From: an uncultured Bacteroidia bacterium | GTDB taxonomy: Bacteria > Bacteroidota > Bacteroidia > Bacteroidales > Prolixibacteraceae | Assembly (NCBI GenBank): GCA_903907075.1 | Contig: CAIVMQ010000067.1 | Span: 62,001-126,000, forward strand | Reading direction: 5' to 3' | Length of the DNA stretch: 64,000 nt | Shown: positions 45,215 through 52,847 of the stretch, one piece after another | Numbering within the stretch: position 1 is the first letter of the stretch | Layout of the letters: the number at the start of each line of letters is the position of its first letter | The notes under the pieces: generated by a model | Database searches by the model: none | Told to the model about the DNA's origin: nothing | What the model saw: only the letters and a program-made list of their open reading frames with translations | Program-made: the position numbers and the translations under genes

Positions 45215-45997
45215 TTAGTTTTTATGTGTTTCTAAATAGGTTGCTAACTCTTTTATGTGATCTGTATTCACATAATCGACTCTTAATTTCATAAGCTGGC
45301 CCCAGGCAAAACGGGTGTCTGGAGCGTTCCAGAACCGGATTTTTTTTTGTAATCCATGTACAGAATCGATGATCTGAGTCAGTTTAAGTTGCTCATCTCT
45401 TGAAATGGCTTCCTTCCCTCTCCAGTGAACAAAATCTGCTAGGTTTCCACTAAATAGCGCCACCCGTTTTAATTGAGACTGCTCGTAGTGAAGGGTAGTA
45501 TTGGCATCAAAAGAGATGTTATTGGGATATTTATTAAATTCGGATGGCATCGGTCGGTTACCAGTTATCACTACAGCAATGGCATTTTTATTGCGGTCTG
45601 AATCAAAAATCCCCGGATATTTCTTTAGTAACTCAACAAGCAGCGACAAGGTAGGTTCTGTTGCAGTCTTCAAATCAATTAGCAATTGGAATGTTGATGG
45701 GTTGTCTATCCACGCTTTGCCGCCAGCTTTCTTATATAATTCTGCAATAGGCTTTAAGTAAAGAGACTCTAGTGTCTGTGAAGGGGTAATATCCGAACTG
45801 TCGTGCGCGACGAATAAAGTTCCGTTGACCGCCCAGATATCTGCTTCGATAGAACCAAAATGGGCATTGTAGGCAAGAAAAAAAGGTCTCTTCTGGGCAT
45901 AGTCATTATGCGAATGGGCATTTAGCGTGGTGTACTGACCCTGCACGGATACATTGATACATAGAATGAACAGAAGTATAGCGAGTATTTTTTTCAT
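45215..45997 (-). CDS. Secreted PI-PLC/GDPD-like phosphodiesterase
   Basis: Exported 260-residue TIM-barrel phosphodiesterase of the PI-PLC/glycerophosphodiester-phosphodiesterase superfamily (AIM6-like branch). Signal peptide 1-21. Active-site features: LNAHSHNDYAQKRPF (His28, His30, Asn31), IEADIW with metal ligands Glu51 and Asp53, and FVAHDSS with His65. The later stretches LLIDLKTATEP and IRFWNAPDTRFAW complete the fold. Relatives cleave glycerophosphodiesters or phosphatidylinositol; the exact bond is unknown. It is coupled to a glycosidase in the mannosidase locus and lies some 8 kb from the inositol operon, which makes an inositol-phosphate diester a tempting substrate. Confidence 0.75.
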   Translation of the reverse strand: MKKILAILLFILCINVSVQGQYTTLNAHSHNDYAQKRPFFLAYNAHFGSIEADIWAVNGTLFVAHDSSDITPSQTLESLYLKPIAELYKKAGGKAWIDNPSTFQLLIDLKTATEPTLSLLVELLKKYPGIFDSDRNKNAIAVVITGNRPMPSEFNKYPNNISFDANTTLHYEQSQLKRVALFSGNLADFVHWRGKEAISRDEQLKLTQIIDSVHGLQKKIRFWNAPDTRFAWGQLMKLRVDYVNTDHIKELATYLETHKN

Positions 45998-46198
45998 TGC
46001 ATTTCGAAATTTAAATTATAGGTATCTTAATTTCCAGTTATTAAATGTCTTTTTTATTTTTTAATAATTATGCGAGCCGATGTATACCCCCTTTAAATTT
46101 TGTGCTCCCGCTAGATTTAACAGGATAAAGTTAGAAATCAAAAGAGAATCTTTACGGTTTAACTCATTTAAGAATACAAAAGGTACTTAATTCCAATC

Positions 46199-49100
46199 TT
46201 ACAACTCAGACTTCGGATTATCCTTGATCATCTCGACTTTAATCTCATCCTCTGTTAGCGGTTCAACAAAGATCTTAAAATGATTGACAAACCCATAAAA
46301 AAAGCGTTGGTCAGGGAATTCTTCATTCCGACCAATCATCCATCTTGCTTTTGAAGAGAGATTAACACTTGGATCGATTGTTCTGCTCCCCGCCTCGATA
46401 CCATCAATAAAGATCTTCAGTGTTTTGCCCTCTGAGACCCCTGCGATATGGTGCCAGTTGTTGATCCAGTTAGCCGGTAATTTGGCTGAAACATTTCCTC
46501 TTCCCCATCCTCCCGCAAACCACGAGAGAGTATAGGATCCATGAGTTTGCAAGGAGATAAAATCCCCCTTGGTAAGAATATCTGATATCTGATGACGACC
46601 GTGAGCGGGCCTTACCCATGCCATTACGGTAATTTTCTCATCGAACTTATCAAGACTTTCTGAATTTGGAAACTCTACAAAGGTATTTAAATCGGTTTTG
46701 ATATTTTTTATCTCAGGGTTATCTGCAGAAGATTTATGGCGTAAAATTCCATTGTTCCTTAATCCTGATTGATCTGTAATTGTATCTCCCGCCTCGAAAC
46801 TTTCTGGATTAATATCAATTACTCTTGCATCTGTATTTTGGGAATAGATCTTAATTGGGCTAGTTTTAGAACCAATTGTCAGCGTGTGAAACCCCGCTCT
46901 TTTGAAGTTTATTTGCCCTGTTAACTGTTTTCGCTCTCCTGGTTTTAAGGAAATACTACTAGTTGTAAATAGGGTATCATCCGCAAAAGTCGTTATGACG
47001 GCACTCTCGGATATACCCCCTTTGTTTTGAACCAGGTAGCTGTATTTAAGTGGGCTATCTATTTTCGAAATTGTTTTGCTTGTGATTTCAGTAACCCAAA
47101 TAGCTGTTGCTGTCGAAACTTTAGATTTTATAACTTCTACTACTTGATCCTTTCCCTGGTCAATATGGATCTTTCTTTTACCGAATGGATAGAGCCGGCA
47201 TGCGATAGAATCTACTGCGAATGAGTCCTTTTCGAGAAAAATATTTTTCGTGCTAAATTTTTCTCCGTCAACAAACAGGCGTAGAATTTTAGTCCCTGAA
47301 CTTCCCCTATTTTGGAGATTAAAGTGGACAAAGAATTCTTGATCAGGTGCGACTTGTTTCAGCGGGAATACTGGATTGGAGATAACAAAATCTGAAATTT
47401 GTTTTGTCTGAGATGGGGCTATATAATCAGTATCCTGCTTTGATGTCGTAGCGGCTGTTTTACTCATCTCAAAAGAGATTACACCGCCCTTTAAAATAGT
47501 GTCATTCGAAAGCCATAGTTTCTTATAGGGTTGTCCGTTGAGGGCAATGGTTTTTACATATGGATGATCTTCTCCATTGTTTTGGGAATTCATAACCCAT
47601 TTTTTCCCATTTGAAAGATTTATAGTTACTGATTTAAAGATTGGAGATCCCAGATCAAATAAAGCTCGCCCGGGACATTGTGGAAAAACCCCCATTGCAC
47701 TGAAAACATACCAGCTCGACATGGCACCATGATCATCATTACCGGGCAACCCAAATGGCTGATTGGTATAGTGTGTTTTCATAAGCTTTCTCGCCCATTG
47801 CTGCGTAAGATCAGCGCGGTGAGCATAATTAAAAAGATAAGGAACATGAAGCACCGGTTCATTGTCAAATAGAATAAGCTGATTCTTTAACGCACTATCC
47901 AGATGGAGTGCAAACTCATTATCACCACCAAAAAGGTTTATTAATCCTCGGGGATCGTGAGGGACGAACATCGAATAGCTCCATTGATCGCCCTCTTTAT
48001 ACCCAATATTGGCCGGCTCAATGATGTATTGATCCCCATTGCGAGGAACTAAACCCATGGCTTGGGCATTGAAATTATGCTGATAATTATAACTTCGATT
48101 TAATAGGAGGGTATGCCCATCGGGATCACCAATAACTTTCTCTGCAAATTGCGATAATACCCAGTCATCATAGGCAAATTCAACACTCTTGGTGACTGAT
48201 TCAGAGTGTATGGCAGGGACATATCCCAGCTCTTGGTAGTCCGCAAAATCTTTGGAGACAGCCGCTTTCGTGAGAGAGGCCTTCATGGCATTATAGGCCA
48301 AGATGGGATCGAAATTCACAATTCCTTTAAAATAGGAATCGACGATAATGGGGATGATATGATTCCCTGTCATTGGGCCATCGGGAAGTGATCCAACTTG
48401 TTCAAAATAATCAAGCAGTGAATTGAGCATATCCTGCTGCCGGTCAGGAGCAATTAGGGTAAGCAGCGGATGCAGAGATCGGAAGGTATCCCAGGCAGAA
48501 AAACCACTATATTGATGGTTCCCTTTTGCTTTATGAATCAGTCTATCTGCCCCTTTATAATTGCCCTCAACATCAGAAATTATCCATGGCATGAGCATCG
48601 AGTGATACAGGGCGGTATAAAATATCGTCTTGTTAATCTTCGAGGTGTCATCGACTGTTATCACAGAGAGAGCATCGGTCCACTTCTGTTGGTTTTGCTC
48701 CTTAAACTGATCGAAATGCCACCCGCTGGTCTCCGCCTCAAGGTTATTTTCTGAACTTTCACGATCAATTAGGGAGACTCCGATTTTGAGTATTATGCTA
48801 GATTCTCCGTGTACGACTGCAGGAAAGGTGAGGATGCATCCACCAGGGATTTTCTCTTTGTCGCTATAATCAGTGCTAAAGGAGAGTACTGTATGGCAAA
48901 TGGTATCTGCGATAAGGATACTATTCGATCGGCTTTCCAACTTGCCTAAATCTGTTAGCCGAATTTTAGGGATTACATTTGCCGGGAATGTAAACCGAAA
49001 CATCCCGGTGTGTTCAGCTGCCGAGACTTCTATACGGGTGCCATTATCTCGGAATAATACGGTGTAATAGCCAGGTGTTGCCTGTTCGTCAGAATGGGTA

Positions 49101-49477
49101 TAAGATCGTTTATAGTTAATGCTTTCCAAACTGTCTTGACCGTCTACCGGCATAATATGTATTCTCCCGGACGAACCGTTGGGATAACCCGTGGAGTGCC
49201 TGATACAGCTAAAGAAATAGATTGTAGAGTCCTGAAAATCATACCCTTTAGAACTCCCTATGCCTGTTTCAGGTGTTAGCTGAACAAATCCAAAAGGAGC
49301 CACTGCTCCGGGATAGGTACCCCCTTCACTTCCCCATAACGAAGGTGTGCGGGTATCTGATGTTCCGATCCACGGATTTACAAGCTTAAGAATAGACTCA
49401 TTTTGCCCATAAATTAGCGTAGTGTTTAGAATCAAACAAACGATTAGTGTGAGATATTTTCTGGGCGGGAGAGTCAT
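46199..49477 (-). CDS. GH92 alpha-mannosidase with C-terminal CARDB-like and LamG-like domains
   Basis: Secreted calcium-dependent exo-alpha-mannosidase family member, unusually long at 1092 residues (typical ~750). Signal peptide 1-25; GH92 core ~28-690 with NPWIGTS, GGTYPGAVAPFGFVQLTPET, the acid-bearing EGDQWSYSMFVPHDPRGL (Glu495), NEPVLHVPYLFNY and GLPGNDDHGAMSSWYVFSA (Asp581-Asp582). The common family forms GNEPxHHxxYLY and GNDDxGQMSAWY differ here, so linkage preference is uncertain. Residues ~715-900 look like CARDB/Ig-type repeats, and ~920-1085 like a LamG/concanavalin domain (EKITVMAWVRPAHGRHQISD, WHHIAGVSEGKTLKIFIDG). It ends 17 nt after the DUF3863 gene, in one operon. Confidence 0.92.
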   Translation of the reverse strand: MTLPPRKYLTLIVCLILNTTLIYGQNESILKLVNPWIGTSDTRTPSLWGSEGGTYPGAVAPFGFVQLTPETGIGSSKGYDFQDSTIYFFSCIRHSTGYPNGSSGRIHIMPVDGQDSLESINYKRSYTHSDEQATPGYYTVLFRDNGTRIEVSAAEHTGMFRFTFPANVIPKIRLTDLGKLESRSNSILIADTICHTVLSFSTDYSDKEKIPGGCILTFPAVVHGESSIILKIGVSLIDRESSENNLEAETSGWHFDQFKEQNQQKWTDALSVITVDDTSKINKTIFYTALYHSMLMPWIISDVEGNYKGADRLIHKAKGNHQYSGFSAWDTFRSLHPLLTLIAPDRQQDMLNSLLDYFEQVGSLPDGPMTGNHIIPIIVDSYFKGIVNFDPILAYNAMKASLTKAAVSKDFADYQELGYVPAIHSESVTKSVEFAYDDWVLSQFAEKVIGDPDGHTLLLNRSYNYQHNFNAQAMGLVPRNGDQYIIEPANIGYKEGDQWSYSMFVPHDPRGLINLFGGDNEFALHLDSALKNQLILFDNEPVLHVPYLFNYAHRADLTQQWARKLMKTHYTNQPFGLPGNDDHGAMSSWYVFSAMGVFPQCPGRALFDLGSPIFKSVTINLSNGKKWVMNSQNNGEDHPYVKTIALNGQPYKKLWLSNDTILKGGVISFEMSKTAATTSKQDTDYIAPSQTKQISDFVISNPVFPLKQVAPDQEFFVHFNLQNRGSSGTKILRLFVDGEKFSTKNIFLEKDSFAVDSIACRLYPFGKRKIHIDQGKDQVVEVIKSKVSTATAIWVTEITSKTISKIDSPLKYSYLVQNKGGISESAVITTFADDTLFTTSSISLKPGERKQLTGQINFKRAGFHTLTIGSKTSPIKIYSQNTDARVIDINPESFEAGDTITDQSGLRNNGILRHKSSADNPEIKNIKTDLNTFVEFPNSESLDKFDEKITVMAWVRPAHGRHQISDILTKGDFISLQTHGSYTLSWFAGGWGRGNVSAKLPANWINNWHHIAGVSEGKTLKIFIDGIEAGSRTIDPSVNLSSKARWMIGRNEEFPDQRFFYGFVNHFKIFVEPLTEDEIKVEMIKDNPKSEL

Positions 49478-49494
49478 TTGCAGGATTAGGGCGA

Positions 49495-50934
49495 TTAGTT
49501 AGATGTAAATAGATCTGGGTAATAGGTTGCAATTAGATCCTGATCCTCTTTTTTTAGGTCGTGAAGTAAGATTGGCTTGTCTTGTTTTCGCAACCCTTTT
49601 TGGTTAATACGGTTCATCAGACTCCAGTCCTTATTGGGTTTTTCGGGTGAAGGGTCAGCCGGTTCCTGGGCAGGAAGGTCGTAGCGGGTGAAGTCATATA
49701 CCAAAGCTGGGGTATCTTGTTGCCAATTTCGGACTGTCGCCAGACGAAAGCTTTTGTTCATGTACCATTTGATATCCTCATCACCCCATGAATTTCCGAT
49801 TCCAAGCCCCTTCTCTTCAAAACGGTAATTCCACTTTTCGTTATCCGGATAGTGCTTACGCCACATCTCGCCATATTCACCAAAGGTGACAAACTGAACA
49901 TCGGGCCACCGTTTTTTGGTGTCGCCAACCCATCTGGCCATGGCTTCGAGGATAAATGTTTCTCCCCAGTCTTTGCGTTCAGGACGCTTTACCAATGCAG
50001 CTTCCCAGATATTGGGAATCCATCCGAATCCATTTAATTCAACACCGCGGTCAAAGTGTATGGACTGGGTATGCATTACCGATAAGTTTCCGATCTCTAA
50101 TCCCCAATCGCAGTAAGTTTCAATAGGGCCAACTCCTCTGCGACTCGAGGCACTGTTGAAGACGGTTGTTCCACCGATACCGCCGCTTATGCGTGCACAC
50201 TGGAAATCAACGCTCCATCCGTCAAGATTCACACAGTCGATAAAATCTTTTTTCTCTTGCGCGGGTTTGCAAAAATGTTCTTTAGATGGGTAATAGGGGT
50301 ATGAGGGAGAGCCGTCGGCACCACCTCCATCAACAGCATGCTGGCTCCAAATCATTCCATGTGCGACATGGATATTCTCTTTCTCGGCGAGATAGCGCAT
50401 ATTTTCTGCCGAGAGAAATCCACCCATAATGGATTGAGGTCGGTATCCTGCTCCGACAAGCTCTGAGATCAACTGAATGGCTTCACTCATCTCGCGGTTT
50501 ACCCGCTCACGTGGCAGATATAAAGCCGGAAAGTAACCCGGGAAATAGGATACTTCATCGCCAAATCTTTGCTGACATTCGACAACATATTTTCTAATAT
50601 CTTGGTAGTTTGAACGTTTATCTTCTAAAGCATTTAGGGTAAATCCCCAGGTTAATCGCCCCTGCGGATTATTTTTGGCAAAAGCCTCGCGCAGATCCTG
50701 AACTACTTTTAGGGTGTGGTATGGCGACTCATCCTCATCGATCAGCTTGACATCGCGCGACACTTCCCATGGTGTAGTTCGGATCATAATACATAAGGTA
50801 ACAAACCGGCCTCCCCAAAGAGGCTGCGACTTACTGTTGGGCATTGATTGATTGTTAGCTATTGAAAGCGTTGATGCTCCCAACACTACAGCTCCACTTA
50901 ACACTGTTTTTTGAATAAAATTACGACGTTCCAT
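49495..50934 (-). CDS. DUF3863-family protein with Tat leader
   Basis: A 479-residue exported protein of the DUF3863 group known from Bacteroidota glycan loci, with no assigned activity. The leader MERRNFIQKTVLSGAVVLGA is Tat-like. Recurrent family blocks are GGRFVTLCIMIRTTPWEVSR, YFPGYFPALYLPRERVNREM, GGFLSAENMRYLAEKENIHV, HGMIWSQHAVDGGGADGSPS and FVTFGEYGEMWRKHYPDNEK. The layout suggests a (beta/alpha) barrel resembling polysaccharide deacetylases or retaining glycosidases, with conserved acids and histidines (SQHAVD, GEYGE). It opens the enzyme part of the mannosidase locus after the SusD terminator and is 17 nt upstream of GH92. Confidence 0.7.
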   Translation of the reverse strand: MERRNFIQKTVLSGAVVLGASTLSIANNQSMPNSKSQPLWGGRFVTLCIMIRTTPWEVSRDVKLIDEDESPYHTLKVVQDLREAFAKNNPQGRLTWGFTLNALEDKRSNYQDIRKYVVECQQRFGDEVSYFPGYFPALYLPRERVNREMSEAIQLISELVGAGYRPQSIMGGFLSAENMRYLAEKENIHVAHGMIWSQHAVDGGGADGSPSYPYYPSKEHFCKPAQEKKDFIDCVNLDGWSVDFQCARISGGIGGTTVFNSASSRRGVGPIETYCDWGLEIGNLSVMHTQSIHFDRGVELNGFGWIPNIWEAALVKRPERKDWGETFILEAMARWVGDTKKRWPDVQFVTFGEYGEMWRKHYPDNEKWNYRFEEKGLGIGNSWGDEDIKWYMNKSFRLATVRNWQQDTPALVYDFTRYDLPAQEPADPSPEKPNKDWSLMNRINQKGLRKQDKPILLHDLKKEDQDLIATYYPDLFTSN

Positions 50935-51133
50935 TCAGGTTCTAGTTTATGAATTTTATAGTATCACTTCACTATTTGATTGTTTTGGATTATGCGGAAT
51001 CTCTGTAAAGTCTTTTTTATATTATTTACTGCTACTATCAGAGATTTTTTTGGATAAAGATAAACGCATTTTACTTTTTTAATCGTGACGCTAAGTATTT
51101 AAGATAATGAGTTGTTAGTGCGAACAAAAAGCA

Positions 51134-51153
51134 AGGGCCGGAGAACCGGCCCT
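51134..51153 (-). terminator. Intrinsic terminator after susD of the mannosidase locus
   Basis: The perfect stem AGGGCCGG-AGAA-CCGGCCCT is followed on the minus strand by TGCTTTTTG. It lies 90 nt beyond the SusD stop and would separate susCD from the DUF3863-GH92 transcript. Confidence 0.85.
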
Positions 51154-51186
51154 AACTAATTAAATCGAAGAATCGATAATACTTTT

Positions 51187-51226
51187 AAAGTGAACTCTCA
51201 AAAAAATTATCATGAGAGTTCACTTT
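51187..51226 (-). promoter_or_regulatory. Perfect 14-bp inverted repeat just after susD
   Basis: AAAGTGAACTCTCA and TGAGAGTTCACTTT form a perfect 14-bp stem around a 12-nt A/T-rich loop, 17 nt past the SusD stop. With the GC-rich terminator downstream it makes two tandem 3' hairpins. It may protect the susCD mRNA from decay or act as a first terminator. Confidence 0.65.
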
Positions 51227-51242
51227 GAAGTTACTTGATAAA

Positions 51243-52829
51243 TTACCAACCCGGATTTTGTTTGTACGCTCCGTTTGAACGTGATATTTCATCCGGATTA
51301 TATGGCCATGCGATAGCTTTTGCAGGATCATAAGATCTTGTTTTCCAAATCTGTACAATTGTGTATGGAGAATCCGGATTTGTTTTGTCGGCATGCTGGC
51401 GGCCGTGTAGTGCCATTTGAATTTTATCGACATCACCCCAACGTTTGAGGTCATGAAAACGGTCTGTCCACTCGCAGGCAAGTTCGCAGCGGCGTTCGTG
51501 TTTTAGGTCAGCCATGGCAGGTAGAGCAATGGCGGGAAGTCCAACGCGATCTCTCACTTCGTTAAGAGGTGCTGCAGCATCAGCGGCTCTGTTTAGATTG
51601 AGCAGCGCTTCGGCCTTAAAGAGGAGAATTTCGGAGTAACGCATCAATGGTAGATTTAACTTGGTAGTTGGGTAATCCCCGTTTTGATTGATCATTGCAT
51701 TTGTTCCGGAATTACCACCTGTGCCATAGCTATAAGGTTCCATATATTTATTCATCTGGAATCCTGATAAGCTATTGGTAGAATTATATCTTTTACTTTC
51801 ACCGAAATACGTGAATTGATCACCGAATTTTAGGATCGTAACCTCACGACGTGGGTCGCTCGCCTCATATTCTTCATACAACTCTTCCGTAGGCTGGAAA
51901 TAACCCCATCCATTGTATTTACCCCATCCTTTATTTTCAAGAACAACACCAGGAAATTCACTTCCATCAGTAGTACCCGAAGTTACAGACCACATATATT
52001 CTGATCCCCAGTTTTGTGCGATGGTGAAAACATTTCGGAAACTAGCTGTAGGATCGCCAGAAACTTTTACAAGAGAACGACCTCCTTCATTTTTAATCTT
52101 GTCGCATAAGTCAGGAATTAAAGACCATTTTGTATTGTCAAAAGCTGCCCAATACGCATACGTTTTAACCATATAACCCCAAGCTGCTGCTTTATGAGCA
52201 CGACCTTGATCTGCACTGCCATATGTTTGGAATAATGGGAGAAGCTCAGCTGCCTTTGTAAGGTCCGCAATAACCTGTGCGTAATTGTCCTTTACAGAAG
52301 CAAGTTGTGGAGGTATCCTTTTTTGGTATTCCGGATTTTCTGGTCCATCATAAGGAACTCCCTGATCTACGCGACCCCAAAGATATGCAATCCAGAAGTG
52401 GACAAATCCGCGAACAAAATAGGCCTCACCTTTTGCACGTGTTCTAATGGATTCAGTAACATTCTTTGCATTATCGATATTTGCAAGTAGCTGATTAGCT
52501 TTGTCCAGCATCCAGTAAAGGTCGTTCCATCCGCCGGTCATATACCCTTCACGGCCTGAGGCGATGAAATTTTTGATGTTTTCAGCGTCTGCCTTTGACC
52601 GTCCAACAACGAGGTCATCACTGGAAACCTGAACCCAGAAAAGGTTACGACCCCATGTTGATTCATATCGAAAAGGGACGTACATTGCAGATACTGCTTT
52701 GTTAATATCCTCATCACTTTGCCAGAAATAGGCGGTAGTCGGTAACCCGTAAGGTTTTGTGTCGACCCACTCTTTTGCACACGAAGTGGAAAGGATAAGG
52801 GTTAATAGTATGAAATATATCTTTTTCAT
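51243..52829 (-). CDS. SusD/RagB outer-membrane lipoprotein
   Basis: Surface ligand-binding lipoprotein (528 residues) paired with the SusC upstream (18-nt gap). Lipobox LILSTSCAKEW, Cys17. SusD features: AMYVPFRYESTWGRNLFWVQ, ESIRTRAKGEAYFVRGFVHF (TPR helix), LPLMRYSEILLFKAEALLNL, LNEVRDRVGLPAIALPAM, and ERRCELACEWTDRFHDLKRW near the C-terminus. It ends AYKQNPGW, a form shared by many SusD proteins. Together with an STN-type SusC and a sigma/FecR pair, it marks a regulated glycan-uptake locus whose enzymes suggest an alpha-mannose-containing ligand. Confidence 0.94.
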   Translation of the reverse strand: MKKIYFILLTLILSTSCAKEWVDTKPYGLPTTAYFWQSDEDINKAVSAMYVPFRYESTWGRNLFWVQVSSDDLVVGRSKADAENIKNFIASGREGYMTGGWNDLYWMLDKANQLLANIDNAKNVTESIRTRAKGEAYFVRGFVHFWIAYLWGRVDQGVPYDGPENPEYQKRIPPQLASVKDNYAQVIADLTKAAELLPLFQTYGSADQGRAHKAAAWGYMVKTYAYWAAFDNTKWSLIPDLCDKIKNEGGRSLVKVSGDPTASFRNVFTIAQNWGSEYMWSVTSGTTDGSEFPGVVLENKGWGKYNGWGYFQPTEELYEEYEASDPRREVTILKFGDQFTYFGESKRYNSTNSLSGFQMNKYMEPYSYGTGGNSGTNAMINQNGDYPTTKLNLPLMRYSEILLFKAEALLNLNRAADAAAPLNEVRDRVGLPAIALPAMADLKHERRCELACEWTDRFHDLKRWGDVDKIQMALHGRQHADKTNPDSPYTIVQIWKTRSYDPAKAIAWPYNPDEISRSNGAYKQNPGW

Positions 52830-52847
52830 TTTTTCTGATATTTAGAA

